A stretch of 64,000 nt of DNA, taken from contig CANLDA010000003.1 in NCBI GenBank assembly GCA_947489325.1, forward strand, positions 172,663 through 236,662, written 5' to 3'. The position numbers and the translations under genes are program-made. This DNA comes from an uncultured Paracoccaceae bacterium. Lineage in GTDB: Bacteria; Pseudomonadota; Alphaproteobacteria; Rhodobacterales; Rhodobacteraceae. The notes below the pieces were generated by a model. That model was given only the letters and a program-made list of their open reading frames with translations. It was not told the DNA's origin and made no database searches. Below are positions 17,951 through 27,422 of the stretch, in pieces; within the stretch, counting starts at the first letter, position 1; every line of letters starts with the position of its first letter.

Positions 17951-17965
17951 CTAACCGATTGTTAA
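17951..17965. promoter_or_regulatory. CtrA-like box between fliL and fliF
   Basis: CTAA-N7-TTAA occurs at 17951-17965, which reads TTAA-N7-TTAG on the other strand. It matches the CtrA consensus TTAA-N7-TTAA at seven of eight positions. It lies midway between the divergent fliL and fliF starts. CtrA activates flagellar genes in Rhodobacterales, so it may control both operons. Protein binding has not been shown. Confidence 0.5.
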
Positions 17966-18027
17966 GGCTGATCGGAGAAAGATGACTTCATATCCGGGCA
18001 GAAGGTTCGGTGTCACGGAGGTTTGTC

Positions 18028-19662
18028 GTGCAGCAGATGTTAGATATCTGGTCGTCGTTGAATATGCGTCGCAGAGTCATTGTAATTGTTTCCACTGTCG
18101 CCATGTTCGCAGCAGTTTTATCCCTGACTCGTATGGCCACTGCCCCCAGTATGGCTTTGCTTTACAGCGGCCTTGAAAGCGGCGCTGCCGGAGACGTTGT
18201 CAGCGCACTGGAACAGCGCGGGGTGGTCTTTGATGTACGTGGCGGGGCCATTTATGTTGATTCGTCAAAACGTGATGAATTGCGCCTCACACTGGCCAGT
18301 GAAGGATTACCCGCCAACAGCAATCGCGGCTATGAATTACTTGATTCGCTGTCAGGCTTTGGCACCACCTCGCAAATGTTTGACGCAGCGTATTGGCGTG
18401 CAAAAGAGGGCGAACTGGCCCGCACTATCAGCGGCAGCCCCCATATAACCAACGCGCGCGTGCATATCGCGAACACCGGTTCCAACCCATTTCAGCGCGA
18501 TGTTGTGCCAACGGCATCGGTCACCGTGACAACATCGGGTGGACCGCTGTCTGGAAATCAAGTTCGCGCCCTGAAATTTTTGGTGGCATCCGCTGTCACC
18601 GGGCTGAATCATGATGATGTGGCCATCATTGACGGGGCTGGCGGTCTGATCGGTTCATCGGAAGAGGCCGCACCGTCTTCTGCATCGGAAGATCGCGCCG
18701 GGGCGATTCGTCAGCGCGTCCAACGCCTGTTGGAGGCCCGCGTAGGATATGGCAATGCGGTTGTCGAAGTCAGTATGGACACCGTGACCGAAAGTGAAGT
18801 TTTACGCCAACGCACGTTTGATCCGGCCAGCCGCGTCGCAATTAGTTCCGACGTCGAAGAGCGCACAACAAATTCCAAAGATTCAGGAGGTGGGGACGTC
18901 ACTATTGCCTCCAACTTACCGGACGGAGACGGCGCCAATGATCAAAGCTCATCCAGCCAGAACAGTGAAACACGTGAACGCATCAATTATGAGGTCTCTG
19001 AAACCAGCCGTGAAATCACCCGAGAACCCGGGGAAATCAAGCGTCTGACCGTTGCGGTTTTAATCAACGCGGTCGCAACCACAGATGCCCAAGGTGAAAT
19101 TACGACCACTCCACGCGACGATGTTGAACTGTCCTCATTGCGGGAATTGATTGCCTCTGCTGTTGGGTTCAATGAAAAACGCGGCGACGTTATCACTTTG
19201 AAATCAATGGCATTTCAACCTGTTGTACCTCAAGGATCCGTGAGCAACACCTCGTTCTTTGGCGGGTTGGCATTGGATATTATGACGATCATTCAGATGG
19301 CAATTCTTGCACTCGTCTCCTTAGTGCTTGGGCTATTTGTCCTGCGCCCCCTGCTAAGCAATACAAGCTCATCAACCCCCGCTGCATTGCCTGTCGCCGC
19401 ATCTGTGAGTGAACAACCAGCGGCACTAGTAGATGCCAATGAAGATAACGCGATGCCCCCCCTTACGGGTGAAATCGACATGGATGATTTTGAGATGGGG
19501 GGCGATCTGCCTGATCTGTCTGTCGGCACATCGTTGGCAGATTTGGACTCGGCGCCGATTTCAGATCCCGTTGAGCGTCTGCGCGCATTGATCGGAGAGC
19601 GGCAATCAGAAACCGTGGAGATTTTGCGAAGTTGGCTTGAAGACAGTGAGGAGAAGGTATGA
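18028..19662 (+). CDS. fliF: Flagellar MS-ring protein FliF
   Basis: 544 residues from GTG 18028, which has GGAGG six bases upstream; GTG 18010 in the same frame has no ribosome site. Two membrane helices (about 17-37 and 420-445) flank the YscJ/FliF periplasmic region (LYSGLESGAAGDVVSALEQRG; KEGELARTISGSPHITNARVHIA). The C-terminal tail (DPVERLRALIGERQ, EILRSWLEDSEE) matches the FliG-binding motif, although fliG is not adjacent. FliF forms the first ring in the inner membrane. It overlaps fliH by four bases. Confidence 0.95.
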   Translation: MQQMLDIWSSLNMRRRVIVIVSTVAMFAAVLSLTRMATAPSMALLYSGLESGAAGDVVSALEQRGVVFDVRGGAIYVDSSKRDELRLTLASEGLPANSNRGYELLDSLSGFGTTSQMFDAAYWRAKEGELARTISGSPHITNARVHIANTGSNPFQRDVVPTASVTVTTSGGPLSGNQVRALKFLVASAVTGLNHDDVAIIDGAGGLIGSSEEAAPSSASEDRAGAIRQRVQRLLEARVGYGNAVVEVSMDTVTESEVLRQRTFDPASRVAISSDVEERTTNSKDSGGGDVTIASNLPDGDGANDQSSSSQNSETRERINYEVSETSREITREPGEIKRLTVAVLINAVATTDAQGEITTTPRDDVELSSLRELIASAVGFNEKRGDVITLKSMAFQPVVPQGSVSNTSFFGGLALDIMTIIQMAILALVSLVLGLFVLRPLLSNTSSSTPAALPVAASVSEQPAALVDANEDNAMPPLTGEIDMDDFEMGGDLPDLSVGTSLADLDSAPISDPVERLRALIGERQSETVEILRSWLEDSEEKV

Positions 19663-20255
19663 TGAGCATCACCCATTTGTTGGAAGATTTTGGCCAAACT
19701 CAACCTGCCCAAGGGACCTTGAGCTTTACAAGCGACCATGACGAACTTGCCACATTTGATCAGGGGTATCAGGCAGGCTGGGACGATGCCGTGAAGGCAA
19801 AAGCCGAAGAACGTACACATATTTCCGCGAATCTGGCTACAAACATGCAAGATCTGTCCTTCACCTTTAACGAGGCATTGGGCGCAATGTCCCAGACATC
19901 ACACAAGGTGATCGAAGAAATTGTAGCAACGATTCTACCCGATCTGGCCATGGCAAGCCTCGCTCAATCCATCATTGGGCAATTGCAAGAAATGGCTGAA
20001 AATTCGCATGAACATCTGGCCGTGATCTCTGTTTCCCCAAATGATCAGGAGCGGCTCAAATCGTTGATTTCTGCCAACACGGCCCTGCCACTTGAAATGT
20101 CCGTTGATCCAACTTTGTCAGACGGTCAGGTGCAAATCAGCATTGGCCAAAGAGAGCGCCAAATAGACATCACCGAAGTCCAAGACGGTATTGCGCAGGC
20201 AATTAGCGGCTACTTCCATGAACTCAACAAGGAGACCCAATATGTCAGCGCCTGA
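19659..20255 (+). CDS. fliH: Flagellar export ATPase regulator FliH (FlbE-like)
   Basis: 198 residues. An acidic N-terminal half contains the GYQAGWDDAVKAK motif, and a C-terminal helical/beta domain (VIEEIVATILPDLAMASLAQS, VSVDPTLSDGQVQISIGQRE in pieces) is like FliH and the alphaproteobacterial FlbE. It would bind FliI and link it to the C-ring. Position between fliF and fliN supports the call, as does the Caulobacter order fliF-fliG-flbE-fliN. It overlaps fliF by four bases and fliN by 14. Confidence 0.75.
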   Translation: MMSITHLLEDFGQTQPAQGTLSFTSDHDELATFDQGYQAGWDDAVKAKAEERTHISANLATNMQDLSFTFNEALGAMSQTSHKVIEEIVATILPDLAMASLAQSIIGQLQEMAENSHEHLAVISVSPNDQERLKSLISANTALPLEMSVDPTLSDGQVQISIGQRERQIDITEVQDGIAQAISGYFHELNKETQYVSA

Positions 20256-20529
20256 AGAGCAAAAACCCACGACATCAAGCCCATTTGACAATGTACCAAT
20301 CGAAATCACGATCTCTGTCGGCAAAGCCCGTCCACTGATCGGGGATTTATTACAACTGGGCGAAAATTCAGTTTTGCAACTGGACAAGCGCGTAGATGAT
20401 CCCGTTGACATCTATGTTGGTGATCGCCTGATTGCGCGTGGTGAGCTAGAAGAGCTGGACGGTGCGCAAGCCGGGCAACTTGCCGTGCGATTGACAGAAG
20501 TAGCAGAATTTCGGAACGGTTTAGAATGA
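20242..20529 (+). CDS. fliN: Flagellar motor switch protein FliN
   Basis: 95 residues, a compact FliN with the SpoA domain: FDNVPIEITISVGKARPLIGDLL, then LGENSVLQLDKRVDDPVDIYVGDRLIARGEL (in pieces). It is part of the cytoplasmic C-ring that sets rotation direction. The ATG at 20242 has AAGGAGA upstream, inside the end of fliH. It overlaps fliP by four bases (ATGA). Confidence 0.93.
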   Translation: MSAPEEQKPTTSSPFDNVPIEITISVGKARPLIGDLLQLGENSVLQLDKRVDDPVDIYVGDRLIARGELEELDGAQAGQLAVRLTEVAEFRNGLE

Positions 20530-21260
20530 CTTTGCCCGCGCGCCTTTTGGGTGTTGTCGTGTTTCTGTGGGCATTCACGGCCCCGGCCTATGCACAGGAC
20601 GTGTCCATTTCCCTTACGGATGGTGGGTCACTGACGGCGCGTGGTATTCAGCTGTTTCTGCTGATCACGGTACTTAGTCTGGTTCCCGGGTTGGCCATTA
20701 TGGTGACTTGTTTTCCATTTATCGTGACGGTTCTTTCCATTCTACGGCAAGGGATCGGCTTACAACAATCCCCACCCAACATGCTGATTGTCAGCCTCGC
20801 GATTTTTCTGACCTATTTTGTGATGGAACCTGTTTTCATGACCAGCTGGGAACAAGGCGTTTCCCCCCTTATCAACGAAGAAATCGAAGTCGAAGATGCC
20901 TTTGTGCGCAGTTTGGAACCCTTTCGCATTTTCATGGCAGCCAGGCTGGACCCAGATACATTTGCCGCCATGGCAGATCTGCGTCCTCAGACGGCAGGCA
21001 TCACAGCCGATGCGGATGCGCCGCTTTCAATTTTGATGCCCAGCTTTCTGCTGTCTGAAGTATCACGCGCATTTCAGATTGGGTTTCTGGTGTTCCTTCC
21101 ATTCCTGATCATTGATCTGGTGGTTGCCGCGATTCTGATGTCGATGGGCATGATGATGGTCCCGCCGGCAATCGTGTCGCTCCCCTTCAAATTGGCATTT
21201 TTCGTGGTTGCCGATGGTTGGAGTCTGATCGCCGGAAGCCTTGTGCGCAGCTATTTCTAG
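20526..21260 (+). CDS. fliP: Flagellar export gate protein FliP
   Basis: 244 residues with a cleavable signal peptide (ending TAPAYAQ) and four membrane segments. FliP signatures are present: PGLAIMVTCFPFIVTVLSILRQG, PSFLLSEVSRAFQIGFLVFLPF and MSMGMMMVPPAIVSLPFKLAFF. It is the central subunit of the export gate. It ends the fliF-fliH-fliN-fliP operon and is convergent with putA at a distance of 19 bases. Confidence 0.95.
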   Translation: MTLPARLLGVVVFLWAFTAPAYAQDVSISLTDGGSLTARGIQLFLLITVLSLVPGLAIMVTCFPFIVTVLSILRQGIGLQQSPPNMLIVSLAIFLTYFVMEPVFMTSWEQGVSPLINEEIEVEDAFVRSLEPFRIFMAARLDPDTFAAMADLRPQTAGITADADAPLSILMPSFLLSEVSRAFQIGFLVFLPFLIIDLVVAAILMSMGMMMVPPAIVSLPFKLAFFVVADGWSLIAGSLVRSYF

Positions 21261-21279
21261 CCAAGCACATATTTAGACC

Positions 21280-24200
21280 CTAACTCGCCAAAGAAAGCAG
21301 CTTTGTATTCCCACCTGATGCGGTTGTATCAATGCAAAGATGACGTTCGTGTACGGCATGGGCCATATCCGGCATCCCAGTGATCAGCGGCAAAATTGCC
21401 CCCTGACGTTCAACAAGAGCCAAAGCATAGTCGCGCCCCTGATCCGTATCCCCCCACCAGATTGCCCCTGAAATTCCTGCAAGATTTGTCAAATCTTCCG
21501 GGGCAACATCGCCATTTGCTACAACCGCATACCCACCAAGGGATCTAACCGCATCGGCCTGCGCCATCGCAGCATTATTCCCCGGCCCCAGACAGACCAA
21601 AGGCGGTCTGGCATAAGCGGTCAATTGATTGGACTCCCCTGTCGGACCCGGCAAATCAAGTGTGGAGACCTTTTGCCCACTGGCACATGACTTAACCTCA
21701 TTAACCAGATCTGAAACCGTCATTGGCTGAGACCAGCTTTCTTGCAAGCTACTTCCCGGACGCCATGTAAATCGACACAGATAATTCGGGCCACCTGCCT
21801 TGGGTCCAGTACCCGACAGACCCTCTCCACCAAAAGGTTGACTGCCAACAATCGCGCCAATCTGATTACGGTTTACATAAATATTCCCCACCTCGACCTG
21901 CTCTGTGATCTGCTGCACACGCGAGTCGATCCGTGTGTGCAACCCAAAGGTCAACCCATATCCGGTGGCGTTAATATCCGCGATGACGCGATCAATCTCC
22001 GCTGCCTTAAAGGTGGCGACATGCAGAACTGGACCGAAAATCTCGCGCTCCATTTGAGTAATCGACTCTACGCGCAACATAGTCGGCGCCACGAACGTTC
22101 CCTTATCTGGAATGCCCACCTGTTTGATCACCCGCCCTTCGGCCTTGGCCGTATTGATATATGCCTTGATGCTCTCTTGTGCGGCGCTATCGATGACGGG
22201 ACCAACGTCGGTTTTCAGCATCCAAGGATTGCCAACCGACAATTCATCCATCGCCCCGGACAACATCTCTAGAACGCGATCTGCGACGTCTTCTTGCACA
22301 TACAGGCACCGCAAAGCTGAACATCGTTGGCCCGCAGATTGGAACGACGAGGCAACAATATCGCGTACTGCCTGTTCGGGCAGGGCTGTGCTGTCTACGA
22401 TCATTGCGTTCAATCCGCCCGTTTCCGCAATCAATGGCGCGCCGGGCGACATGCCTATGGCCATCGCGCGACGGATGATCATTGCTGTCGCGGTTGATCC
22501 GGTGAAGGCCACCCCGCTCACGCGCGGATCAGATGTAATAGCTGCTCCCACGTCCGCCCCGCGCCCAGGCAACAGTTGCAAACATTCGCGTGGCACGCCT
22601 GCCTGATGCAGCAATTCAACTGCATAGGCCGAAATAAGTGGGGTCTGTTCAGCAGGTTTTGCCAACACACCATTCCCAGTCGCCAAGGCTGCGCTGACTT
22701 GACCCGTGAAAATCGCCAAAGGAAAATTCCATGGGCTGATACAGGCAAAGACACCGCGCGCCCCTTCTGCAAGGGTTTGCGCCTCGTCGGCATAATATCT
22801 GATAAAGTCGACCGCCTCGCGCAATTCTGCTACGCAATCCATCAAAGATTTCCCTGCCTCACGCGCAACCAACCAAAACAGCGTGCCAAAGTTCTGTTCA
22901 TAGAGATCCGCCGCGCGCTTCAGAACCACGGCACGTTCTTTGGTCGACACATTCCAATGGCGTGCATTGGACAAAGCCGTTTCTACATCTGGCTTGGATG
23001 CATACCGAACCGTCCCCACCGTTTCACCGGTTGCCGGGTTCAAGGATGGATTGGGATCAAGAGGAGCAATATCTCCGGCAATCAATGGACCAATATCGAA
23101 TTGGCCATCTTTTGCACGCGCGTCTTCGATTTGCTGCAGCGTTGGTTCATCCGTCAGATCAAACCCTTTTGAATTCACACGATCTAGTCCGAAAACCGTG
23201 GGCCCTGTCGCAATCGCTGTGTTTGAGATTTCACCAAACTGCGCCAAGGCCTCAAACGGACAAGAAACGACCTCTTCAGGTGGAACAGTTTCATCCACGA
23301 TTTGGTTCACAAAAGAAGAGTTCGCCCCATTTTCCAACAACCGCCGCACCAAATAGGCCAACAGATCGCGATGCGCCCCGACTGGCGCATAAATCCGACA
23401 TCCTGTTTTATGGGATTTCAAAACAATGTCGTGCAGACGTTCGCCCATGCCATGCAGACGCTGAAATTCGTAGGTTTCTCGCGGCAAATCCCGGGCCATA
23501 TGCAGGATGGCTGCAACCGTGTGGGCGTTGTGGGTGGCGAATTGCGGGTAAATCCGATCCGTCATGTTCAAAAGTTTACGCGCACACGCGATATAGCTGA
23601 TGTCGGTCGCCTGTTTGCGCGTGAATACTGGAAAGCTTTCCAACCCCTCCACCTGCGCCAGTTTGATTTCGGTGTCCCAATAGGCCCCTTTGACCAAGCG
23701 TACCGTAATCTTACGATCAAGTGCGGTCGCCAATTCATTCAGCCAGTCCAAAACAGGGGCGGCACGGCGACCATAGGCTTGTACCACCACACCAAATCCA
23801 TCCCATCCGGCAAGCTTCGGATCCTCTAAAACCGCTTGAATGACCTTAAGGGATAGAACAAGCCGGTCAGCCTCTTCCGCGTCGATACTGAACCCCATGT
23901 TTGCTTTGGCCGCCTGACGCGCCAGTTTTGTAACGATGGGCACTAGCTCTGTCAGAACACGGTCTTCCTGTGCGACCTCATAGCGGGGATGCAATGCGGA
24001 CAGTTTCACCGAAATTCCGGGATTTTGGCGCATATCATCGCTGCTGCAATTGCGTGCAATGCCCGTGATCGCATCGGTATAGGATCGCTCATATCTGCGG
24101 GCATCATCGGCAGTCATCGCGGCCTCGCCCAACATGTCAAAGGAATGAGTATATCCTTGTTTTACGTTATCCTCACCACGTGACAGGGCATCCTTGATGG

Positions 24201-24711
24201 TTTCCCCCAAAACGAACTGGCGCCCCATTTCTTTCATCGCACGCCTAACTGCGGTACGAATGACCGGCTCCCCTAACCGTTTGATGGCCCCCCTGATCTG
24301 CCCGGCCAAGCCGGCGCCGCCATCATCAAGTACGCGGCCCGTAAACATAAGTGCCCAAGTTGATCCGTTCACAAGGCTGGACGCAGATTTACCCAAATGT
24401 TTACCCCAATCCGAAGGCGCAATTTTATCCTCGATAAGGTCATCCATGGTTTCTGCATCAGGAACCCGTAGCAGCGCCTCTGCCAAACACATCAAAGCAA
24501 TGCCTTCGTCCGTGGACAAACCATATTCCGCAAGGAAAACTTCCATCAAACCCGGGTCAGATTCAGACCGGATTTGTTGCACGATCCCTGCGGCATTCTC
24601 CACAATGCTATGACGGGCATTCTCATTCAGATCAGCCAACACACTTAGGTTTTGAAGAAGTGTATCTTCGGCGGTGTATTTTTGGTGGTGTATTTGGGTC
24701 AGATCAGACAT
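21280..24711 (-). CDS. putA: Bifunctional proline dehydrogenase / P5C dehydrogenase PutA
   Basis: About 1143 residues. It oxidises proline to glutamate through pyrroline-5-carboxylate. The N-terminal FAD-dependent half has RLVKGAYWDTEIK and YLVRRLLENGANSSFVN. The C-terminal half is an aldehyde dehydrogenase with the GVAFTGSTATA loop, the catalytic Cys in SAGQRCSALR (about residue 795) and QPFGGEGLSGTGPKAGG. No ribbon-helix-helix DNA-binding domain is present, so it should not repress itself. ATG 24711 was preferred over 24717 because GAGG is seven bases upstream. It is divergent from putR and lies between two flagellar blocks. Confidence 0.95.
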   Translation of the reverse strand: MSDLTQIHHQKYTAEDTLLQNLSVLADLNENARHSIVENAAGIVQQIRSESDPGLMEVFLAEYGLSTDEGIALMCLAEALLRVPDAETMDDLIEDKIAPSDWGKHLGKSASSLVNGSTWALMFTGRVLDDGGAGLAGQIRGAIKRLGEPVIRTAVRRAMKEMGRQFVLGETIKDALSRGEDNVKQGYTHSFDMLGEAAMTADDARRYERSYTDAITGIARNCSSDDMRQNPGISVKLSALHPRYEVAQEDRVLTELVPIVTKLARQAAKANMGFSIDAEEADRLVLSLKVIQAVLEDPKLAGWDGFGVVVQAYGRRAAPVLDWLNELATALDRKITVRLVKGAYWDTEIKLAQVEGLESFPVFTRKQATDISYIACARKLLNMTDRIYPQFATHNAHTVAAILHMARDLPRETYEFQRLHGMGERLHDIVLKSHKTGCRIYAPVGAHRDLLAYLVRRLLENGANSSFVNQIVDETVPPEEVVSCPFEALAQFGEISNTAIATGPTVFGLDRVNSKGFDLTDEPTLQQIEDARAKDGQFDIGPLIAGDIAPLDPNPSLNPATGETVGTVRYASKPDVETALSNARHWNVSTKERAVVLKRAADLYEQNFGTLFWLVAREAGKSLMDCVAELREAVDFIRYYADEAQTLAEGARGVFACISPWNFPLAIFTGQVSAALATGNGVLAKPAEQTPLISAYAVELLHQAGVPRECLQLLPGRGADVGAAITSDPRVSGVAFTGSTATAMIIRRAMAIGMSPGAPLIAETGGLNAMIVDSTALPEQAVRDIVASSFQSAGQRCSALRCLYVQEDVADRVLEMLSGAMDELSVGNPWMLKTDVGPVIDSAAQESIKAYINTAKAEGRVIKQVGIPDKGTFVAPTMLRVESITQMEREIFGPVLHVATFKAAEIDRVIADINATGYGLTFGLHTRIDSRVQQITEQVEVGNIYVNRNQIGAIVGSQPFGGEGLSGTGPKAGGPNYLCRFTWRPGSSLQESWSQPMTVSDLVNEVKSCASGQKVSTLDLPGPTGESNQLTAYARPPLVCLGPGNNAAMAQADAVRSLGGYAVVANGDVAPEDLTNLAGISGAIWWGDTDQGRDYALALVERQGAILPLITGMPDMAHAVHERHLCIDTTASGGNTKLLSLAS

Positions 24712-24807
24712 TTGCATACCTCAGTCATTTCGACCTATAATACCATTAATGAATTAGACTTATTTACCATTTTTTGACATTAAGCATCCAAAAGGCCCAA
24801 AATTTAA
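24712..24807. promoter_or_regulatory. putA-putR divergent promoter region
   Basis: These 96 AT-rich bases separate the divergent starts of putA and the Lrp-type regulator. Several short A/T tracts (ttatttaccattttttgac) fit Lrp-family binding, but no single box is certain. Proline-responsive activation of putA by PutR is known in other alphaproteobacteria, including Rhodobacter capsulatus. Confidence 0.5.
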
Positions 24808-25299
24808 ATGAATAACAATTCAAATAGCCTAAACATACTTGACAAGATAGACCGTGCGATTCTGGCAGAGCTATCCAAAGATGCCCGTCTACCCACGACA
24901 GAACTGGCACGCCGTGTTGGTTTGTCAAAAACGCCAGTGCAGGCCCGCGTACGTCGACTGGAAGAACAAGGGTTTATCACTGGATACAGCGCACGACTGT
25001 CTTGGAAAAAACTGGGGCATGGACACATCACATTTGTCGAACTGCGTTTGACCGACACGCGTGAACCGGCATTGCAGGCCTTTCGTGAGGCCGTGCTTCA
25101 CATACCGGAAATCACCGAATGCCATATGATTGCCGGCGGGTTTGATTACCTGATCAAGGTGCGCACCAAAGACATCGAAAGCTATCGCCGTTTTATGGGC
25201 GAAACGATTTCGACATTACCGCATGTGGCATCGACTTCAACCTATGTTGTGATGGACGCGGTCAAGGAAAGCAGCACATTTGAAATCAGTGTGAATTAA
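24808..25299 (+). CDS. putR: Lrp/AsnC-family regulator of proline catabolism (PutR)
   Basis: 163 residues. An N-terminal helix-turn-helix (LDKIDRAILAELSKDARLP, ELARRVGLSKTPVQARVRRLE) is followed by the RAM ligand-binding domain (ECHMIAGGFDYLIKVRTKD, LPHVASTSTYVVMD). Divergence from putA identifies it as the likely proline-dependent activator. The ATG has only a weak upstream ribosome site. It converges with flgI, with four bases between the stop codons. Confidence 0.9.
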   Translation: MNNNSNSLNILDKIDRAILAELSKDARLPTTELARRVGLSKTPVQARVRRLEEQGFITGYSARLSWKKLGHGHITFVELRLTDTREPALQAFREAVLHIPEITECHMIAGGFDYLIKVRTKDIESYRRFMGETISTLPHVASTSTYVVMDAVKESSTFEISVN

Positions 25300-25303
25300 C
25301 CGA

Positions 25304-26413
25304 TCATCGCACGACGAACTCGGCATGTAATGCACCTGCTGCTTTGATGCTTTTGAGGATATCAATCATGTCGCGCGGTGAAACGCCCAGCGCGTTCAGA
25401 CCTGCGATCACTTCGCTGAGGGTCGTGCCTGGCGGCACTTCTGCCAGACCGATGCCTTCTTCTTCGGTCAGTTGTGCATCGGTACGCGGGACAATCACTG
25501 TTTCGCCATCTGCAAATGGGTTTGGTTGCACCACAATTGGTGTTTCTTGAATGCGTAATGTCAGATTCCCTTGGGACACAGCGACACGCGAGATACGCAC
25601 ATCTTCACCCATAACAATCGTGCCGGACCGTTGATCCACCACAACGCGCGCTTTGGTTTCCGGTTTCACCGAAATGTTTTCGATACGCATCAACGCATGT
25701 GCCGCAGAGGCTGTCTGTGTGGCCGTCACATCAAGCTGAACCGTGCCGGAATCCAGCATCAGGGCAACTACCTCACCGAATTCCTGATTGATTGCTCGCT
25801 CAATACGACCCGCCGTAGTGAAATCCGGCTCTCGCAATGCAAGGCGCAGATTTGACAAAGAGGACAACTGAAAATCAATCTCACGTTCGACCCGCGCACC
25901 AGATGGAATCACACCTGATGTGGGCACACCTTGCACCACACCACCTGCCTCTCCCTCAGCAGAGGCGCCCCCGGCAATCACCGTCCCCTGAGAAACCGCG
26001 TAAATATCCCCATCTGCTGCATTTAGGGGTGTCATAATCAGGGTGCCCCCCAGCAGGCTCTTGGCGTCACCAATTGCCGAAACAGTGACATCAATCTGCC
26101 CACCAGCACGTGCGAATGGGGGCAATGTAGCCGTTACAAACACTGCGGCCACATTTTTTGGACGGAACTGTTCGCCGGTTACATTCACACCCAAACGTTC
26201 AAGAATGTTTGACATGATCTCTTCGGTAAAGGGCGCATTTCGCAATCCATCTCCAGTACCATTCAAGCCAACCACAAGGCCATATCCCACGAGATCGTTG
26301 CCCCGCACTCCGTCAAATTCCACTAAATCCTTGATGCGGATTTGGCTTGCGGACGCGGGCGTGCACAGCAAAGCAACACACATGCATAAGGTTGAGAAAA
26401 TCAAACGTTTCAT
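25304..26413 (-). CDS. flgI: Flagellar P-ring protein FlgI
   Basis: 369 residues, the standard length, with a signal peptide ending PASAS. Hallmarks are RIKDLVEFDGVRGNDLVGYGLVVGLNGTGDG (in part), FRPKNVAAVFVTATLPPFARAG and the C-terminal LNALGVSPRDMIDILKSIKAAGALHAE. It forms the P-ring in the peptidoglycan layer with help from FlgA. It is the last gene of the motB-flgE-flgK-flgL-flgI run and overlaps flgL by four bases. Confidence 0.96.
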   Translation of the reverse strand: MKRLIFSTLCMCVALLCTPASASQIRIKDLVEFDGVRGNDLVGYGLVVGLNGTGDGLRNAPFTEEIMSNILERLGVNVTGEQFRPKNVAAVFVTATLPPFARAGGQIDVTVSAIGDAKSLLGGTLIMTPLNAADGDIYAVSQGTVIAGGASAEGEAGGVVQGVPTSGVIPSGARVEREIDFQLSSLSNLRLALREPDFTTAGRIERAINQEFGEVVALMLDSGTVQLDVTATQTASAAHALMRIENISVKPETKARVVVDQRSGTIVMGEDVRISRVAVSQGNLTLRIQETPIVVQPNPFADGETVIVPRTDAQLTEEEGIGLAEVPPGTTLSEVIAGLNALGVSPRDMIDILKSIKAAGALHAEFVVR

Positions 26414-27420
26414 CGTAGGTAATCCGCCAATGTTAGGCTCGATAGGCGCACGGTCACCGCATAGAGCGTTTCAAGTTGTTGGCGTGTGTTTTCCAATCGG
26501 GTTGCGGTCTCATAAGGATCTGCAGCAATCAACTCACTTCGCGCCAGCTCCAAACTGGATTGAGATGCTGAATTGCGCACAGCGGCCTCGTCGATGCGTT
26601 CTTCAACAAAACCAAGGTCTGCACGCACATTTATCAAGCCACCCTGCGCCGTCATAAGGTTCTCTCCGGTGGATTGGATCAAGGATTTTTGCGACGCGGT
26701 ATCAAGGCCAATTGCATCATCACCAACCAGCGCGGCAAGCGCCGTATCCCGCAATAAATCGCGCATTTCCTGACTGTCAGCGCGCAATTCAAACCGAACA
26801 GAATCCCCCTCTCCGAGCAAGTAAGGCGATAGATCGGTATCCGATCCCTGATAGGCCACGGTTTCGAATCCACCACCGGGCGCGTTAAACCAATCGTCCA
26901 CCGCCGTTTGCACATCCGCAGGAGACGTCAGCCCCGCAACTACGGTGCGCAACTCATCCAAAATAACATCCGCATCCGTCAACGGAGATGTATCGGTTAC
27001 ATTTCCTGAAAACAGGCTACGCCCAGCAACATTCGCATTCATGGCGGACACGACAGAGCGAAAATCCTGCTCTGCACCAAGCGAAACCGCCCGAAAAGTC
27101 ACTGTTGAATTCGAAGACGCCGCTGTGATTAGCGTTGCGCCAAGATCAGAGGTGATATTCTGTATTTGCTCCAGCGAAGACTGTGTTGCATCGGTAAAAA
27201 GACGTGCTTCATTCACAGACTGGGAATATCCATTCATAATCGTAAGGGATCTCTCGATATCCGCGAGATAGGAATAATCTCCGGTCACTGCATCACTCAC
27301 ATCAGACCGAACGCCGGAAGCGAGCTCTTCAGTCAATGTCGTCATTGTTGCCTTTAGGTCGGCATTATGTCGACGCAGCATGAAATGTTGTGCAAGATCG
27401 CCAAGGTTAATTGATGTCAT
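26410..27420 (-). CDS. flgL: Hook-filament junction protein FlgL
   Basis: 336 residues. The N-terminal flagellin-like helix (LRRHNADLKATMTTLTEELASG) and C-terminal flagellin-like helix (LELARSELIAADPYETATRLENTRQQLETLYAV, in pieces) mark an FlgL/HAP3 protein. It joins the hook to the filament after FlgK. Two bases separate its start from the flgK stop. The central domain is divergent from enterobacterial FlgL, as is usual in this order. Confidence 0.87.
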   Translation of the reverse strand: MTSINLGDLAQHFMLRRHNADLKATMTTLTEELASGVRSDVSDAVTGDYSYLADIERSLTIMNGYSQSVNEARLFTDATQSSLEQIQNITSDLGATLITAASSNSTVTFRAVSLGAEQDFRSVVSAMNANVAGRSLFSGNVTDTSPLTDADVILDELRTVVAGLTSPADVQTAVDDWFNAPGGGFETVAYQGSDTDLSPYLLGEGDSVRFELRADSQEMRDLLRDTALAALVGDDAIGLDTASQKSLIQSTGENLMTAQGGLINVRADLGFVEERIDEAAVRNSASQSSLELARSELIAADPYETATRLENTRQQLETLYAVTVRLSSLTLADYLR

Positions 27421-27422
27421 GT

